Shown piece by piece: positions 1-8,816 of a stretch of 64,000 nt of DNA. Under the pieces are notes generated by a model. That model made no database searches, was not told the origin of the DNA, and was given only the letters and a program-made list of their open reading frames with translations. Positions within the stretch are counted from its first letter, which is position 1; the number at the start of each line of letters is the position of its first letter. A program made the position numbers and the translations under genes. The stretch is from contig DGBP01000029.1 in assembly GCA_002384855.1 (NCBI GenBank), forward strand, positions 1-64,000, read 5' to 3'. Origin of the DNA: Nocardioidaceae bacterium UBA4001 (GTDB lineage Bacteria; Actinomycetota; Actinomycetes; Propionibacteriales; Nocardioidaceae).

Positions 1-167
1 TCCACCGTCCGGGGTCAGGGCCATTCCCCCTCCCCGTGCCCATCGCCTCCTTCCACCCGCCCCTCTCCTTTGCCCTCCTCCGCCCCTCCCTCTCCCAGAC
101 ACACCTCTTTCACGGACCAACCGGGGTGGCCACTCGTGCCGCGGATCCGGCCTTAAGGGATGTGACG

Positions 168-3100
168 ATGACGCTGAAGAAGCTCGCCGCCGGGTCGGGC
201 TACTAGTACCTGACTCGCCAGGTCGCGGCCGCGGACTCCACCGAGCTCGGCAACACTCCGCTGGCTGACTATTACGCCGACAAGGGCGAGGCCCCCGGCC
301 GCTGGATCGGCTCCGGTCTCGCCGGACTCGAGGGTCTCGAGTACGGCGACGTCGTCACCGCCGAGCAGATGAAGAACCTCTTCGGCGACGGCTGTCACCC
401 AGTCGGCGGGACGGCCCTCGGCCGGCCGTTCAAGCAAGGCTCGGTCGCCGGGTTCGACCTGACGTTCAGCCCGGCGAAGTCGGTCTCGACGCTTTGGGCG
501 GTCGCCCCGCCCGAGGTCGCGCGGCAGATCAAGCTGGCGCACAACGCCGCGGTGCTCGATGCGCTGGCCTTTCTCGAAACGCACGCGATCTTCAGCCGCG
601 AGGGCGCCGGTGGTGCTCGACAGGTCGAGACCCGCGGGCTGATCGCTGCTGCATTCCTGCATCGTGACTCCCGTGCGGGCGACCCGGATCTGCACACCCA
701 CGTCGCGGTCTCGAACAAGGTCCAGACCAAGCAGGGCAAGTGGCTCTCGATCTACGGCACGGTCCTGCACGAGCACGTCGTCGCCGCCTCCGAGGCCTAC
801 AACACAGCGCTCGAAGCCCACCTCCGCGAACAGCTCGGAGTTCGATTCATCGACGTCCCACGACCCGGCGGCAAGCGGCCGGTGCGCGAGATCGCCGGCG
901 TCGACCCGACGCTCTCCGCACGTTGGTCCCGCCGCCGGTCCGACATCGAGGAGCGAGTCGAGGAACTCGCTGAAGAGTTCGCGGACAACCACGGCCGCCG
1001 CCCGAACGACAAGGAGCGGATCGCCCTCGCGCAGCGCGCGAACCTGGAGACCCGGGAGGCCAAGCACGAGCCACGCTCTGAGGCGGAGCAGCGCACGACC
1101 TGGCATGGCGAGGCAGCGGATCTGCTCGGCGAGCGGGGCCTCCGGATCATGGTCGACACGGCGCTCCACCCCGACCCAGCTCCCACCCAGCAACTCTCCA
1201 CGGCCTGGCTCAGCGAGGCCGCCGACCGGGTGGTCCGCGAGCTCGAAGCCCACCGCGCGAGCTGGCAGAGCTGGCACACGAACGCCGAGGCGCAGCGCCA
1301 GGTCCGCGGCCTCACCATCGCCCCCGAGCAGATTCCCCAAGTCATCGAGCACCTCGTCGATGCCGTCACGAACCAGCTGATCAACCTGACCCCCGATCTC
1401 GACCCGATCACCGAGCCGAACGCGCTCAAGCGGTCCGATGGCGTCAGCGTGTATCGCCACTCAGGCGCCGACCACTTCACCAGCCCCCGGATCCTGGAGG
1501 CCGAGGCGCGGATCGTCGACGCCGCCGGCACGGCTACAACCAGAAGCCCGGATCCGGTCGATGTCGACCTGGCGCTGATGGCAGCCGCCCTCGCAGGGCC
1601 GGAGCTCAACTACCGTCAGCGCGAGCTCGTGCGCAGCCTCGTCGCCGACCCACGCCGAGTCGCACTCGCACTCGCGCCGGCCGGCTCCGGCAAGACCACC
1701 GCGATGAGCGCCCTCGCCCAGGTCGCCCACGATCTCGGCTACGACGTCGTCGGGCTCGCACCCTCCGCGGCCGCAGCCGCGGTACTCACCGAGGCGACCG
1801 GCATCCCGTCCGAGACCCTCGCCATGCTCGACCACACCCTCGCCGCCGGCCTGGATCCCGGCCTCGGCCCGCACACAATCGTCGTCATCGACGAGACCGG
1901 GATGGCCGACACTCTCACCCTCGATCGGATCATCACCGCGTGCACCGGCCAAGGCGCGCGGGTCCGGCTCATCGGCGACGACCAGCAGCTCGCTGCGGTC
2001 GGCGCGGGCGGCGTACTCCGCGACATCGCCACCACCCACGGCGCCGTTCGCCTCGATGAGGTGGTCCGGTTCGATGATCCCGTCGAGGCGTCGGCGTCGC
2101 TCGCGCTGCGCGACGGCGCCCGTACGGCGCTCGGGTACTACCTCGACCACGACCGCATCCACACCGGCGACGAGCTCACGAACCTCACCGAGGTGCTGGT
2201 CGCGTGGCAGGAGGAGACCGCTGCCGGCAGCGAGTGCCTGATGCTCGCACCCACCCGGGATCTCGTCGCGAGGCTCAACCGCGCGGCCCGCAAGACCCGG
2301 CTCGATGACACCGTCGCCGGCGACGAAGTCACACTCGCCGACAGCAACCAAGCCTCGGTCGGCGACACGATCCTGACCCGCCGCAACGACCGCCGCCTCG
2401 GCGTCAGCGGCACCGACTGGGTCAAGAACGGCGACCGCTGGACCGTCACCGCGCTCACCGCCAACGGCGGCCTGCGTGCCCGACACCTGCGGTCCGAACT
2501 CCACGTCACGCTGCCACCGGAGTACGTCACCAACCACGTCGAGCTCGGCTACGCCACCACCGTCCACGCCGCCCAGGGCAGCACCGCCGACGTCATGCAC
2601 GGCATCCTCACCGGGCACGAGGACCGGCAACTGCTCTACACAATGCTCACCCGCGGCCGCTCCGAGAACCACCTCCACCTGATCAGCGAGCCGACCGCGC
2701 CGGACGAGCAGTTCCTGCCGGGGATCGACGAGCAGATCACGGCCGTCGAGGCACTCGACCGGCTCATCGCCCGCGACGGCGCCGCGGTGTCGGCGACCAC
2801 CGAGCTCGCCCACGCCACCAGCCCCGCAACGCTGCTGCACGAGGCCGCGGGCAGGTACGCCGACGCCGTCACCGCCGCCACCCAGCGGCTCGTTGGCGCA
2901 GACACCGATAACGCGCTCGAAGCCGCTGGCTCCGGCCCGCTCCCGTGGCTGCCCGGCATCCCCGCCGCCCTGGGCAGCCACCCCGACTGGTCGAACTACC
3001 TCGACGCTCGCGCCGAACGCATCCGGGCCCTTGCCGACACCGTCCGTCGCGACGCACAGCTTCCGCCGAGCCTGCGGCGCTTCGATGACGTGCTCACTGA

Positions 3101-3530
3101 CCAGCTTCGCGAAGCAGTAGTCGTCTGGCGGGCCGCCAACGGTGTGCCCGACGACAACCGCGGCCTCCTCGGCCCCCGAACCAGCGACTTTGCCGCCGAC
3201 CGCTACGCCCGCCACCTCCAGCGGCAGGTCGACGCCCTTTATCCGGAGTCGGTGCGCCGCTGGGAAGCACAGATCGCCCGTGCGATCGGCGACATCGACC
3301 ACCACGAGGACCGGACCCTCGACCTGGCTCGCGAGCTCGACCGCATTCAGGCCAGCGGTCTCAACGCCACCCAGATCCTCCGTCGCGCGGCCACGCTCCG
3401 GCGCCCCCTTCCCGACGAGTGCAAGGTCGAAGCCCTCGCCTACCGGATCGAGCGCATCGCCGCCAACGACGCCGCTCTCCAGCCGCAGACGCATCAACCG
3501 AGCCGGCGCTCACCCAGCCTCGGACTCTAG
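168..3530 (+). pseudogene. MobF-family conjugative relaxase/helicase, interrupted by an early amber codon
   Basis: TrwC/TraI-type relaxase fused to a SF1B helicase, which nicks oriT and unwinds DNA during conjugative transfer. The likely original start is ATG at 168 (AAGGGA upstream at 155-160), but codon 13 is TAG (204-206). The frame then stays open to 3530. The peptide across the stop, GY*YLTRQVA, fits the family N-terminus. The next normal start is ATG 369, which loses the tyrosine pair in LADYYADKGEAPGRW (about 259-303) expected to be catalytic. Downstream the protein looks whole: the metal-binding histidine motif DLHTHV near 690, Walker A APAGSGKTT near 1680, Walker B IDETGMAD near 1890 and HAAQGST near 2570. 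No transfer genes lie nearby in the window. Seen: the stop and the motifs. Inferred: loss of relaxase activity. A CTG start or a sequencing error would reverse this. Confidence 0.82.
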
Positions 3531-4616
3531 GAGTTCCCTCCACTCCTGCGGCATGTAGCTCCGGCGCCTCGTCCCAAGCACGACGTTGAACGCGACGCGC
3601 AGTTGCTTGCGGGTCATGCCCGGATGGTCCAGGCGAAACCGCTCTTGCTCCGCCTCGACGAGCGTGAGCTCCATCTCGTCCCAGATCGTCAGCTCGCGCT
3701 GGCGGTGCTGCGCCTTCCACTCCGCGTACCTCTGCGGGTCGTCCCGAGCCTCGACATACTCGATGAGACGGTCCAGAGCCCTGGCCGCTCGCTTCCTCAG
3801 CGACCTCGGCGCCAAGTTCGCCTCGGCAGCCACAGCCTCAACGACAGCGGGCGCCGTCAGGCCGATCCGCCCGCGGTGCGCGGGCACGTTCTGCCGGTCC
3901 GCTTCCGCAGCGAGCGCCCACAGCAGCCAGTAGTCCAGACCGTTGATCGCGGCCTCCTCCTGGCCGACATGGAACAGCTCAGCGAGGACCGGACCGGGGT
4001 CGATCTCCGGTTCGATGCACGCCACCTCGTCGAGCGGGTCGGGATCGACAAAGGCAGTAGCCATCGCCCGGTCCCGTCGCACGGCGAGGTCGCCTACACC
4101 CAGATCCGCGAGCACCTCGCGCTGTGTCTGGCCGACGATCGCGCCCGCGATGTTCGGCGTGGTCAGGCGGTACGCCGCAGAAGCCTCGATCCAGAGTTGG
4201 CTGGCCACCAGTCCGTCGATGTCATCCGACATGCCTCGAAGCCGCCACGCGACCTTCTCCGCACCGGGGAGCAGCGCCCACACCAGCGCGGTGATCGCGT
4301 CCGGCTCGCTCTCGGTCATCGAAGCGAGTGCGCCGAGAACCGCCTTCGCCTCGTCCGGTGACGCCAGGGCCCAAGCGGGCAGTTCGACGAGGTCGTCGAC
4401 AACGCCGTCAACGAGGCGCTGGGTCACCCAGCGCCGCCAGGCCGCTCGCGCCTCACCCATGAGCGCACCCTCCAGATCCTGGAGGCCAAGACGATCAGCA
4501 ACGGACACGGCGTGCTCCCGAGGGACATCCCTGCCACCCAAAACGAGCAGGAACCATCCAGCGTGAGTGGGACATTCCTGCACGTCAAGGGCCACATCTG
4601 CCGGGCGACAAGACAT
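3510..4616 (-). CDS. Unknown island protein with a C-terminal helix-turn-helix-like segment
   Basis: A 368-residue soluble protein that I do not recognise. It has no signal peptide, membrane segment or enzyme motif. Residues around 250-300 (APAVVEAVAAEANLAPRSLR then KRAARALDRL) look like a helix-turn-helix of the sigma region 4 type, so DNA binding is possible. The last 70 residues are charged and helical, ending with a basic patch (TRKQLRVAFNVVLGTRRRS). It converges on the relaxase gene and overlaps its 3' end by 21 bases, an arrangement that suggests it belongs to the same mobile element. Function is inferred only weakly; a plasmid/ICE replication or regulation role is one possibility. Confidence 0.7.
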   Translation of the reverse strand: MSCRPADVALDVQECPTHAGWFLLVLGGRDVPREHAVSVADRLGLQDLEGALMGEARAAWRRWVTQRLVDGVVDDLVELPAWALASPDEAKAVLGALASMTESEPDAITALVWALLPGAEKVAWRLRGMSDDIDGLVASQLWIEASAAYRLTTPNIAGAIVGQTQREVLADLGVGDLAVRRDRAMATAFVDPDPLDEVACIEPEIDPGPVLAELFHVGQEEAAINGLDYWLLWALAAEADRQNVPAHRGRIGLTAPAVVEAVAAEANLAPRSLRKRAARALDRLIEYVEARDDPQRYAEWKAQHRQRELTIWDEMELTLVEAEQERFRLDHPGMTRKQLRVAFNVVLGTRRRSYMPQEWRELLESEAG

Positions 4617-4712
4617 CCCGAGACGTTGAGAGACAGTCCGAGACGTTCAGCAACAACCAGCACCAATGAGTACTGGAATCTCCTCGATAGCCATCTCAGC
4701 ATGTGAGCCCCG

Positions 4713-5189
4713 ATGCCGATCGCCCGGCTGTGCTCCCTGCTGGTTCCAGGCGATCATGGAGAGGTGCCTGCGTACCAGAGCTGGGCGAGCAGCCCGGCCT
4801 CACGGAAGGTCATGCAGGGCAACAGGTCCCGAGATACCTCGCCCGAGCTCGCCGTCCGCCGGCTCCTGCACGCCGCTGGGCTTCGCTACCGCGTCGACTA
4901 CCGCCCCGAGCCGTCACTGCGCAGGACCGCGGACATCGTCTTCACTAGGCAGCGCGTCGCGATCTTCGTCGACGGCTGCTACTGGCACGCCTGCCCGGAA
5001 CACGGAACGAGCGCGCGCACGAACGCCGAGTACTGGTCGGCCAAGCTCAAGCGCAACGTTGCTCGCGATGCCGACACCACGGCGCGACTCGAGGCAGCCG
5101 GTTGGACCGTGCTCCGGTTCTGGGAGCACGAGAGCCCGGTTGAGGTCGCACGAGAGGTCGCGAGCACCGTTCGCGGCCTACCCAGCTGA
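4713..5189 (+). CDS. vsr: Very short patch repair (Vsr) endonuclease
   Basis: Vsr-type mismatch endonuclease, which nicks next to T:G mismatches arising from deamination of 5-methylcytosine. The family block is clear: QGNRSRDTSPELAVRRLLH, then RTADIVFTRQRVAIFVDGC and YWHACPEHGT, giving the catalytic aspartate in ADIVF and the zinc/active-site WHxCP. The likely partner is the C5 methyltransferase at 6213-7655, separated from it by a minus-strand DUF3883 gene. Length (up to 158 aa) is usual for the family. The start is uncertain: ATG 4713 is used here, GTG 4764 or ATG 4812 would also keep all conserved residues, and none has a strong ribosome-binding site. Confidence 0.88.
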   Translation: MPIARLCSLLVPGDHGEVPAYQSWASSPASRKVMQGNRSRDTSPELAVRRLLHAAGLRYRVDYRPEPSLRRTADIVFTRQRVAIFVDGCYWHACPEHGTSARTNAEYWSAKLKRNVARDADTTARLEAAGWTVLRFWEHESPVEVAREVASTVRGLPS

Positions 5190-6224
5190 GTCGACGGCAG
5201 GCAGTCCCCGATAGACGTCCGGCTTGAGCTGTGCGTTGCGGGCCAGCGGCCCGAGCAGTGTGTAGAAGCCAGCATCGCGCTTGCCGTACCGGTACAGGCG
5301 GCGAAGCCGGTACGCCGCGCCGAGGTCGTTCGATGCCTCGACCTCGTTGCCCGAGATGTAGAACGGCAGCTCCTTGGCGTAGCGCGTCGTCTTCACCTCG
5401 ATGAACACGGGTTCGTCGGTCAGGTCCTGGAACGACTGGACGTCGTACCCGAGCCCGTCGCCGTCAAGTACGGAAACGTGTCGCACCTCGGCGGCGAGAT
5501 CGTCGCGGCCACCGGCACTCAGCCGAACCCGCTCGCCTTCGACCACTGCGATTTCGCCGGCCCTTCCCAAGGCGCGATTGAGCGATTCGATCGCAGCGAA
5601 GTCGATCCCATGGACCCCCGTACGACCCCGCGAGCGGTCGGGCCAGTCGACGGTCGGCGGATCAACCTCAACACCAAGTGGGCTCGGCTCGATCTTCGGA
5701 TCCTCAACAGACCTCAGCATGAAGGCGCGCAACTCGGCATCCCCGGTGAAACGGTCGACCACCACCTCACGAAGCCGACCCTGAAGGTTGCTCAGGGGCT
5801 TGTACCCGGGAATCCACACAGCGTTGATCTCATCCAGGACCGCGGAGATGTTGCTGAGCTTCTTGCCGATGGAGCCGACCGAACGATCGACGGTGCGTGC
5901 GATCTCCCGCTGGTACTCAGCCTTGACGTACGACTCCTCGGCCAGCTCCAGAGTCAGCATCTGGAAGTAGATGTCGACGGTCGTGTTGATCTCGTCGTCG
6001 CTCCACGGTCCAGTGGCCACTCCTGCATCTTGTCGCACCAACCGACGCCGGGCAGGCGAACCTGCCATTCGTTCCACGGCGACGCCATCAGGCCAGACGA
6101 CCAGACCGTCGTCCACAGGACGGTCGCGGGGATCCACGACTTGTCGGTGGCGCCGCATAGCGTTCTGCGTTCGCACTAGAGCCTGGATCGGGTCAGAGCC
6201 GGAGGAAACGCCTTGCTCGAACAC
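5178..6224 (-). CDS. DUF3883 (NOV C-terminal) domain protein, putative nuclease of a restriction locus
   Basis: The C-terminal third carries the DUF3883 signature: ALGRAGEIAVVEGERVRL (about 217-234), DGDGLGYDVQSF (255-266) and EPVFIEVKTTR (271-281). The spacing D261...E276-V-K278 fits a PD-(D/E)XK nuclease-like core. An alpha-helical middle domain (about 74-160) contains KAEYQREIARTVDRSVGSIG. Such proteins are common beside restriction-modification genes, where they are thought to be effectors. It lies between vsr and the methyltransferase but on the opposite strand, overlapping the vsr 3' end by 12 bases. The GTG start at 6224 overlaps the divergent methyltransferase start (6213), so the first 50-70 residues may be spurious; ATG 6068 is an alternative. 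Confidence 0.8.
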   Translation of the reverse strand: MFEQGVSSGSDPIQALVRTQNAMRRHRQVVDPRDRPVDDGLVVWPDGVAVERMAGSPARRRLVRQDAGVATGPWSDDEINTTVDIYFQMLTLELAEESYVKAEYQREIARTVDRSVGSIGKKLSNISAVLDEINAVWIPGYKPLSNLQGRLREVVVDRFTGDAELRAFMLRSVEDPKIEPSPLGVEVDPPTVDWPDRSRGRTGVHGIDFAAIESLNRALGRAGEIAVVEGERVRLSAGGRDDLAAEVRHVSVLDGDGLGYDVQSFQDLTDEPVFIEVKTTRYAKELPFYISGNEVEASNDLGAAYRLRRLYRYGKRDAGFYTLLGPLARNAQLKPDVYRGLPAVDSAG

Positions 6225-7655
6225 GAGCGGAAAGCTGAAAGCTCAGCTAAGCTAGCTGACATGAAGTCCGCGCCGTTCACGTTCGTCGACTTGTTCGCAG
6301 GCGTCGGTGGGTTCCACGCGGCACTCGGCGCTCTTGGCGGAGAGTGCGTCTACGCCGTCGAGAAGGATGCGGAGGCCGCGTCCGTCTATCAGCGGAACTG
6401 GGACATCGAGGCCCACGGTGACATCGTCGACGACACCGAGACGCAGATGCGGGTGCCCAGGCACGATGTCTTGGCCGCAGGCTTTCCCTGCCAGCCGTTC
6501 TCGAAGTCCGGCTTCCAGCGAGGCATGGACGAGGCGAGGGGAACACTGTTCTGGAACATCCTGCGGATCCTCGAAGCTCGGAGACCGACTGTCGTCCTCT
6601 TAGAGAACGTCCGCAACATCTACGGGCCGCGCCACAAGCACGAGTGGGAAGTAATCGTCCGGTCCCTCCGCGAGCTCGGTTACCAGGTCTCGTCCCGGCC
6701 GATTGTCTTCTCGCCGCATCTTCTTCCGCCGGAACGCGGCGGGCGTCCTCAGGTGCGTGAGCGCGTCTTCATCATGGCGACTTACGTCGGAACTCGTAGG
6801 TCCCACATCGACGTGGAGCCGTCAGTCACCCATCTCCCGGTCGACGGCTGGTCACCCTCCGAGTGGGACTTGGAAGACCATCTGCCCGTGCAGCCGGATC
6901 CTGAGCTCGACAATCGGCTGCGGCTGAATCTTGGACCGGCTGAGACGACGTGGGTCGAGGCTTGGAACGACTTCGTGATCACGCTTCGATCGGCCGGTGT
7001 CGGGAAGTTGCCCGGGTTCCCAGTGTGGGTGGACGCATTCGTCCACGAGGGCGATCTCGTTGTGCCACCGGGAACCGCGGGCTGGAAGGCTGGGTTCCTT
7101 CGCAAGAACGCCGCGTTCTACACCGAGCATCAGGAGCTGCTCGAAGCCTGGCTTTCCCGGTGGGACTACCTGCGCGACTTCCCGGCGTCTCGACGCAAGT
7201 TCGAATGGCAGGCGCAGGATGCCGAATCCTTGTACGACACCGTCATGCACCTGCGCCCGTCCGGACTCCGCGCGAAGCAGGCGACGTACGTTCCCGCGTT
7301 GGTGGCCATCACCCAGACAAGCATCCTCGGGGACCGTCTCCGCAGGATCTCTCCACGTGAGGCTGCCCGACTACAGGGGCTTCCGGAGTGGTTCGACTTC
7401 GGCGACCAACCGGACGCCGCCACGTACAAGCAGATGGGCAACGGTGTGAACGTTGGTGCTGCGTACCACGTCTTCCGCGAGCACGTCATCAAGACGTTGG
7501 ACACTGTCCGACATCGAGCTCCCGGCCTCGCCGCGGCCGTCGAGCAATCTGACATCAGTCCGGACGTCGCCGTTGAGCGCTACTGGGACAAGCGCCGAGA
7601 AGTCATCGTGCGGCGTCGGAGGTCGAAGGTGACCACGGGCCGAGCCGCCGGGTAG
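6213..7655 (+). CDS. dcm: DNA (cytosine-5-)-methyltransferase
   Basis: Type II-like C5 cytosine methyltransferase using S-adenosylmethionine. The motifs run in order: FVDLFAGVGG (motif I), GFPCQPFSKSG (motif IV, catalytic cysteine), LLENVRNI (motif VI, ENV), RPQVRERVFI (motif VIII, QxRxR) and QMGNGVNVGAAY (motif X). About 190 residues between motifs VIII and IX/X would be the target-recognition domain, so the recognition sequence cannot be read from here. TTG at 6213 has a strong ribosome-binding site (GGAGG at 6201-6205); ATG 6261 is the conventional alternative directly before KSAPFTFVDLF, but has no Shine-Dalgarno sequence. It ends 3 bases before the convergent Z1 operon. Vsr nearby supports m5C production. 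Confidence 0.93.
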   Translation: MLEHERKAESSAKLADMKSAPFTFVDLFAGVGGFHAALGALGGECVYAVEKDAEAASVYQRNWDIEAHGDIVDDTETQMRVPRHDVLAAGFPCQPFSKSGFQRGMDEARGTLFWNILRILEARRPTVVLLENVRNIYGPRHKHEWEVIVRSLRELGYQVSSRPIVFSPHLLPPERGGRPQVRERVFIMATYVGTRRSHIDVEPSVTHLPVDGWSPSEWDLEDHLPVQPDPELDNRLRLNLGPAETTWVEAWNDFVITLRSAGVGKLPGFPVWVDAFVHEGDLVVPPGTAGWKAGFLRKNAAFYTEHQELLEAWLSRWDYLRDFPASRRKFEWQAQDAESLYDTVMHLRPSGLRAKQATYVPALVAITQTSILGDRLRRISPREAARLQGLPEWFDFGDQPDAATYKQMGNGVNVGAAYHVFREHVIKTLDTVRHRAPGLAAAVEQSDISPDVAVERYWDKRREVIVRRRRSKVTTGRAAG

Positions 7656-7658
7656 CCC

Positions 7659-7940
7659 TCAGGCTACGAAGTGCTCGACGGCTTCGAGCACTGCCTCGAG
7701 TCCAACCTTGGTGACGGTGCCCCCGCTGGACTCGTAGTGCGCGTTCCAAGGGAGGCCGGCCGCTTCCACGATCTGGCGAGCCATGTCGGGCTTCGTCAGT
7801 CTGCGGTCGATGCCCAGCCCAAGAGTGTTGTTGACTAGGTCGAAGATCTCGCGGGGCTCGGTTGATCCCGTCGACATCTTCGGCGCCTCGACACCCAGCT
7901 TGATGGCTATGTTCCACACGATGTCCGCTTTGGTGGTCAC
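7659..7940 (-). CDS. 93-aa last gene of the Z1 operon, possible small DNA-binding specificity partner
   Basis: A short protein starting at GTG 7940, whose start codon overlaps the TGA of the nuclease gene (GTGA), so the two are probably translationally coupled. It has no catalytic motif. The pattern IFDLVNNTLGLGIDRRLTKP followed by DMARQIVEAAGLPWNAHYES and GGTVTKVGLEAVLEAV resembles a compact helical domain also seen as an appendage of restriction-type endonucleases; I infer a role in DNA recognition or as a subunit of the upstream nuclease. The longer reading of the same frame (to 8273) runs antisense-like through the nuclease gene and is rejected. Confidence 0.7.
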   Translation of the reverse strand: MTTKADIVWNIAIKLGVEAPKMSTGSTEPREIFDLVNNTLGLGIDRRLTKPDMARQIVEAAGLPWNAHYESSGGTVTKVGLEAVLEAVEHFVA

Positions 7941-8812
7941 AACTCCGCCGCTCTCATCAGCGTTCGCAGTGCTGATGTGGTCTCTTGGGCCCAAGCCTTG
8001 TCCCAATTCGCGTTGGGGACTCGGCTGAGGAGGTCCATGAGCCGAATCCGATCGACCACCATCACAACAGTCGTCAACTGTTTCCAATCGGGTCCAGCGG
8101 CGCGGATGGTTCCTGGAATCACAAGCATGCTGAGTGGATCGCTGTCCATCGCGAGCCAACTGGCCCAGAGACGGAGGTCGATGTCGGTCGTCTTGGTGAA
8201 GGTCTCCGCCTGGATGGTGCACTGTGCGAGCGCCACAGGGAAGCCCGGCCGATGGTCTGCGAACTGGCGCCACGCGACCACGTCGACACCGCCATCTTTC
8301 CGGCGCGGCGGACGATACCCACGGCCGGGTTCCAACCCGATCTTCCTCGCCAACCAGATCACTGCCTGATCGAACGCCTCGGGACGGCCGTGCCTGGACG
8401 GGTAGCCGAAGGAGAGCGCATTCCCGCCGGCACCCCAGAAGTTCGCAAGTGCAGCCTCGGCTATCTCCTCAAGGAGTTCGCCCATCTCGGCGGTCTCCGA
8501 GGCCCGGACCGTCTGTCGGGCGACCGAGTTGGGAGTCAAGTGGAGAAGGGACGCGTAGTGCGCCCCGAGATTGCTCTCCCGCCGGAGGACTGCGATGTCG
8601 CTGACCACGAAGGGGTAGCAGTCTCCCAGCGTGCTCGCCCGTTTGGACATCACGTCGAGCGCCATCGCGACCCTCATCGGCGGCGCGTTGATCTCGGCGC
8701 TGGCGAGGTCATCGAGCTTGTCTCGCCCGAAGTGGCCGGACCTGCTGACCAAGACGCTCGTCTCGATCCAGTCCGCGATAGCCTCGGTGGTTGAGATCTC
8801 TAGGTCAGTCAT
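7937..8812 (-). CDS. Putative PD-(D/E)XK-like restriction endonuclease of the Z1 operon
   Basis: A 291-residue protein starting at ATG 8812, four bases after the ParB-like gene. Residues 172-201 (KDGGVDVVAW, then FPVALAQCTIQ) give D173-GG-V-D177 and Q197-C198, the core expected for a Mrr/PD-(D/E)XK-like nuclease with the lysine position altered, as in several restriction-type families. The segment before it (AEAALANFWGAGG, about 119-130) would supply the first helix glutamate. The N-terminal 100 residues are helical and unrecognised. As the only nuclease-like protein in the minus operon it is the best candidate for the effector. Seen: the motif. Inferred: nuclease activity. Confidence 0.7.
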   Translation of the reverse strand: MTDLEISTTEAIADWIETSVLVSRSGHFGRDKLDDLASAEINAPPMRVAMALDVMSKRASTLGDCYPFVVSDIAVLRRESNLGAHYASLLHLTPNSVARQTVRASETAEMGELLEEIAEAALANFWGAGGNALSFGYPSRHGRPEAFDQAVIWLARKIGLEPGRGYRPPRRKDGGVDVVAWRQFADHRPGFPVALAQCTIQAETFTKTTDIDLRLWASWLAMDSDPLSMLVIPGTIRAAGPDWKQLTTVVMVVDRIRLMDLLSRVPNANWDKAWAQETTSALRTLMRAAEL

Positions 8813-8816
8813 CGAA

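Noticed and set aside
153..1460. 435-aa minus-strand frame over the relaxase gene
   Set aside because: It is antisense to the relaxase/helicase, which has clear family motifs; high GC makes long shadow frames.
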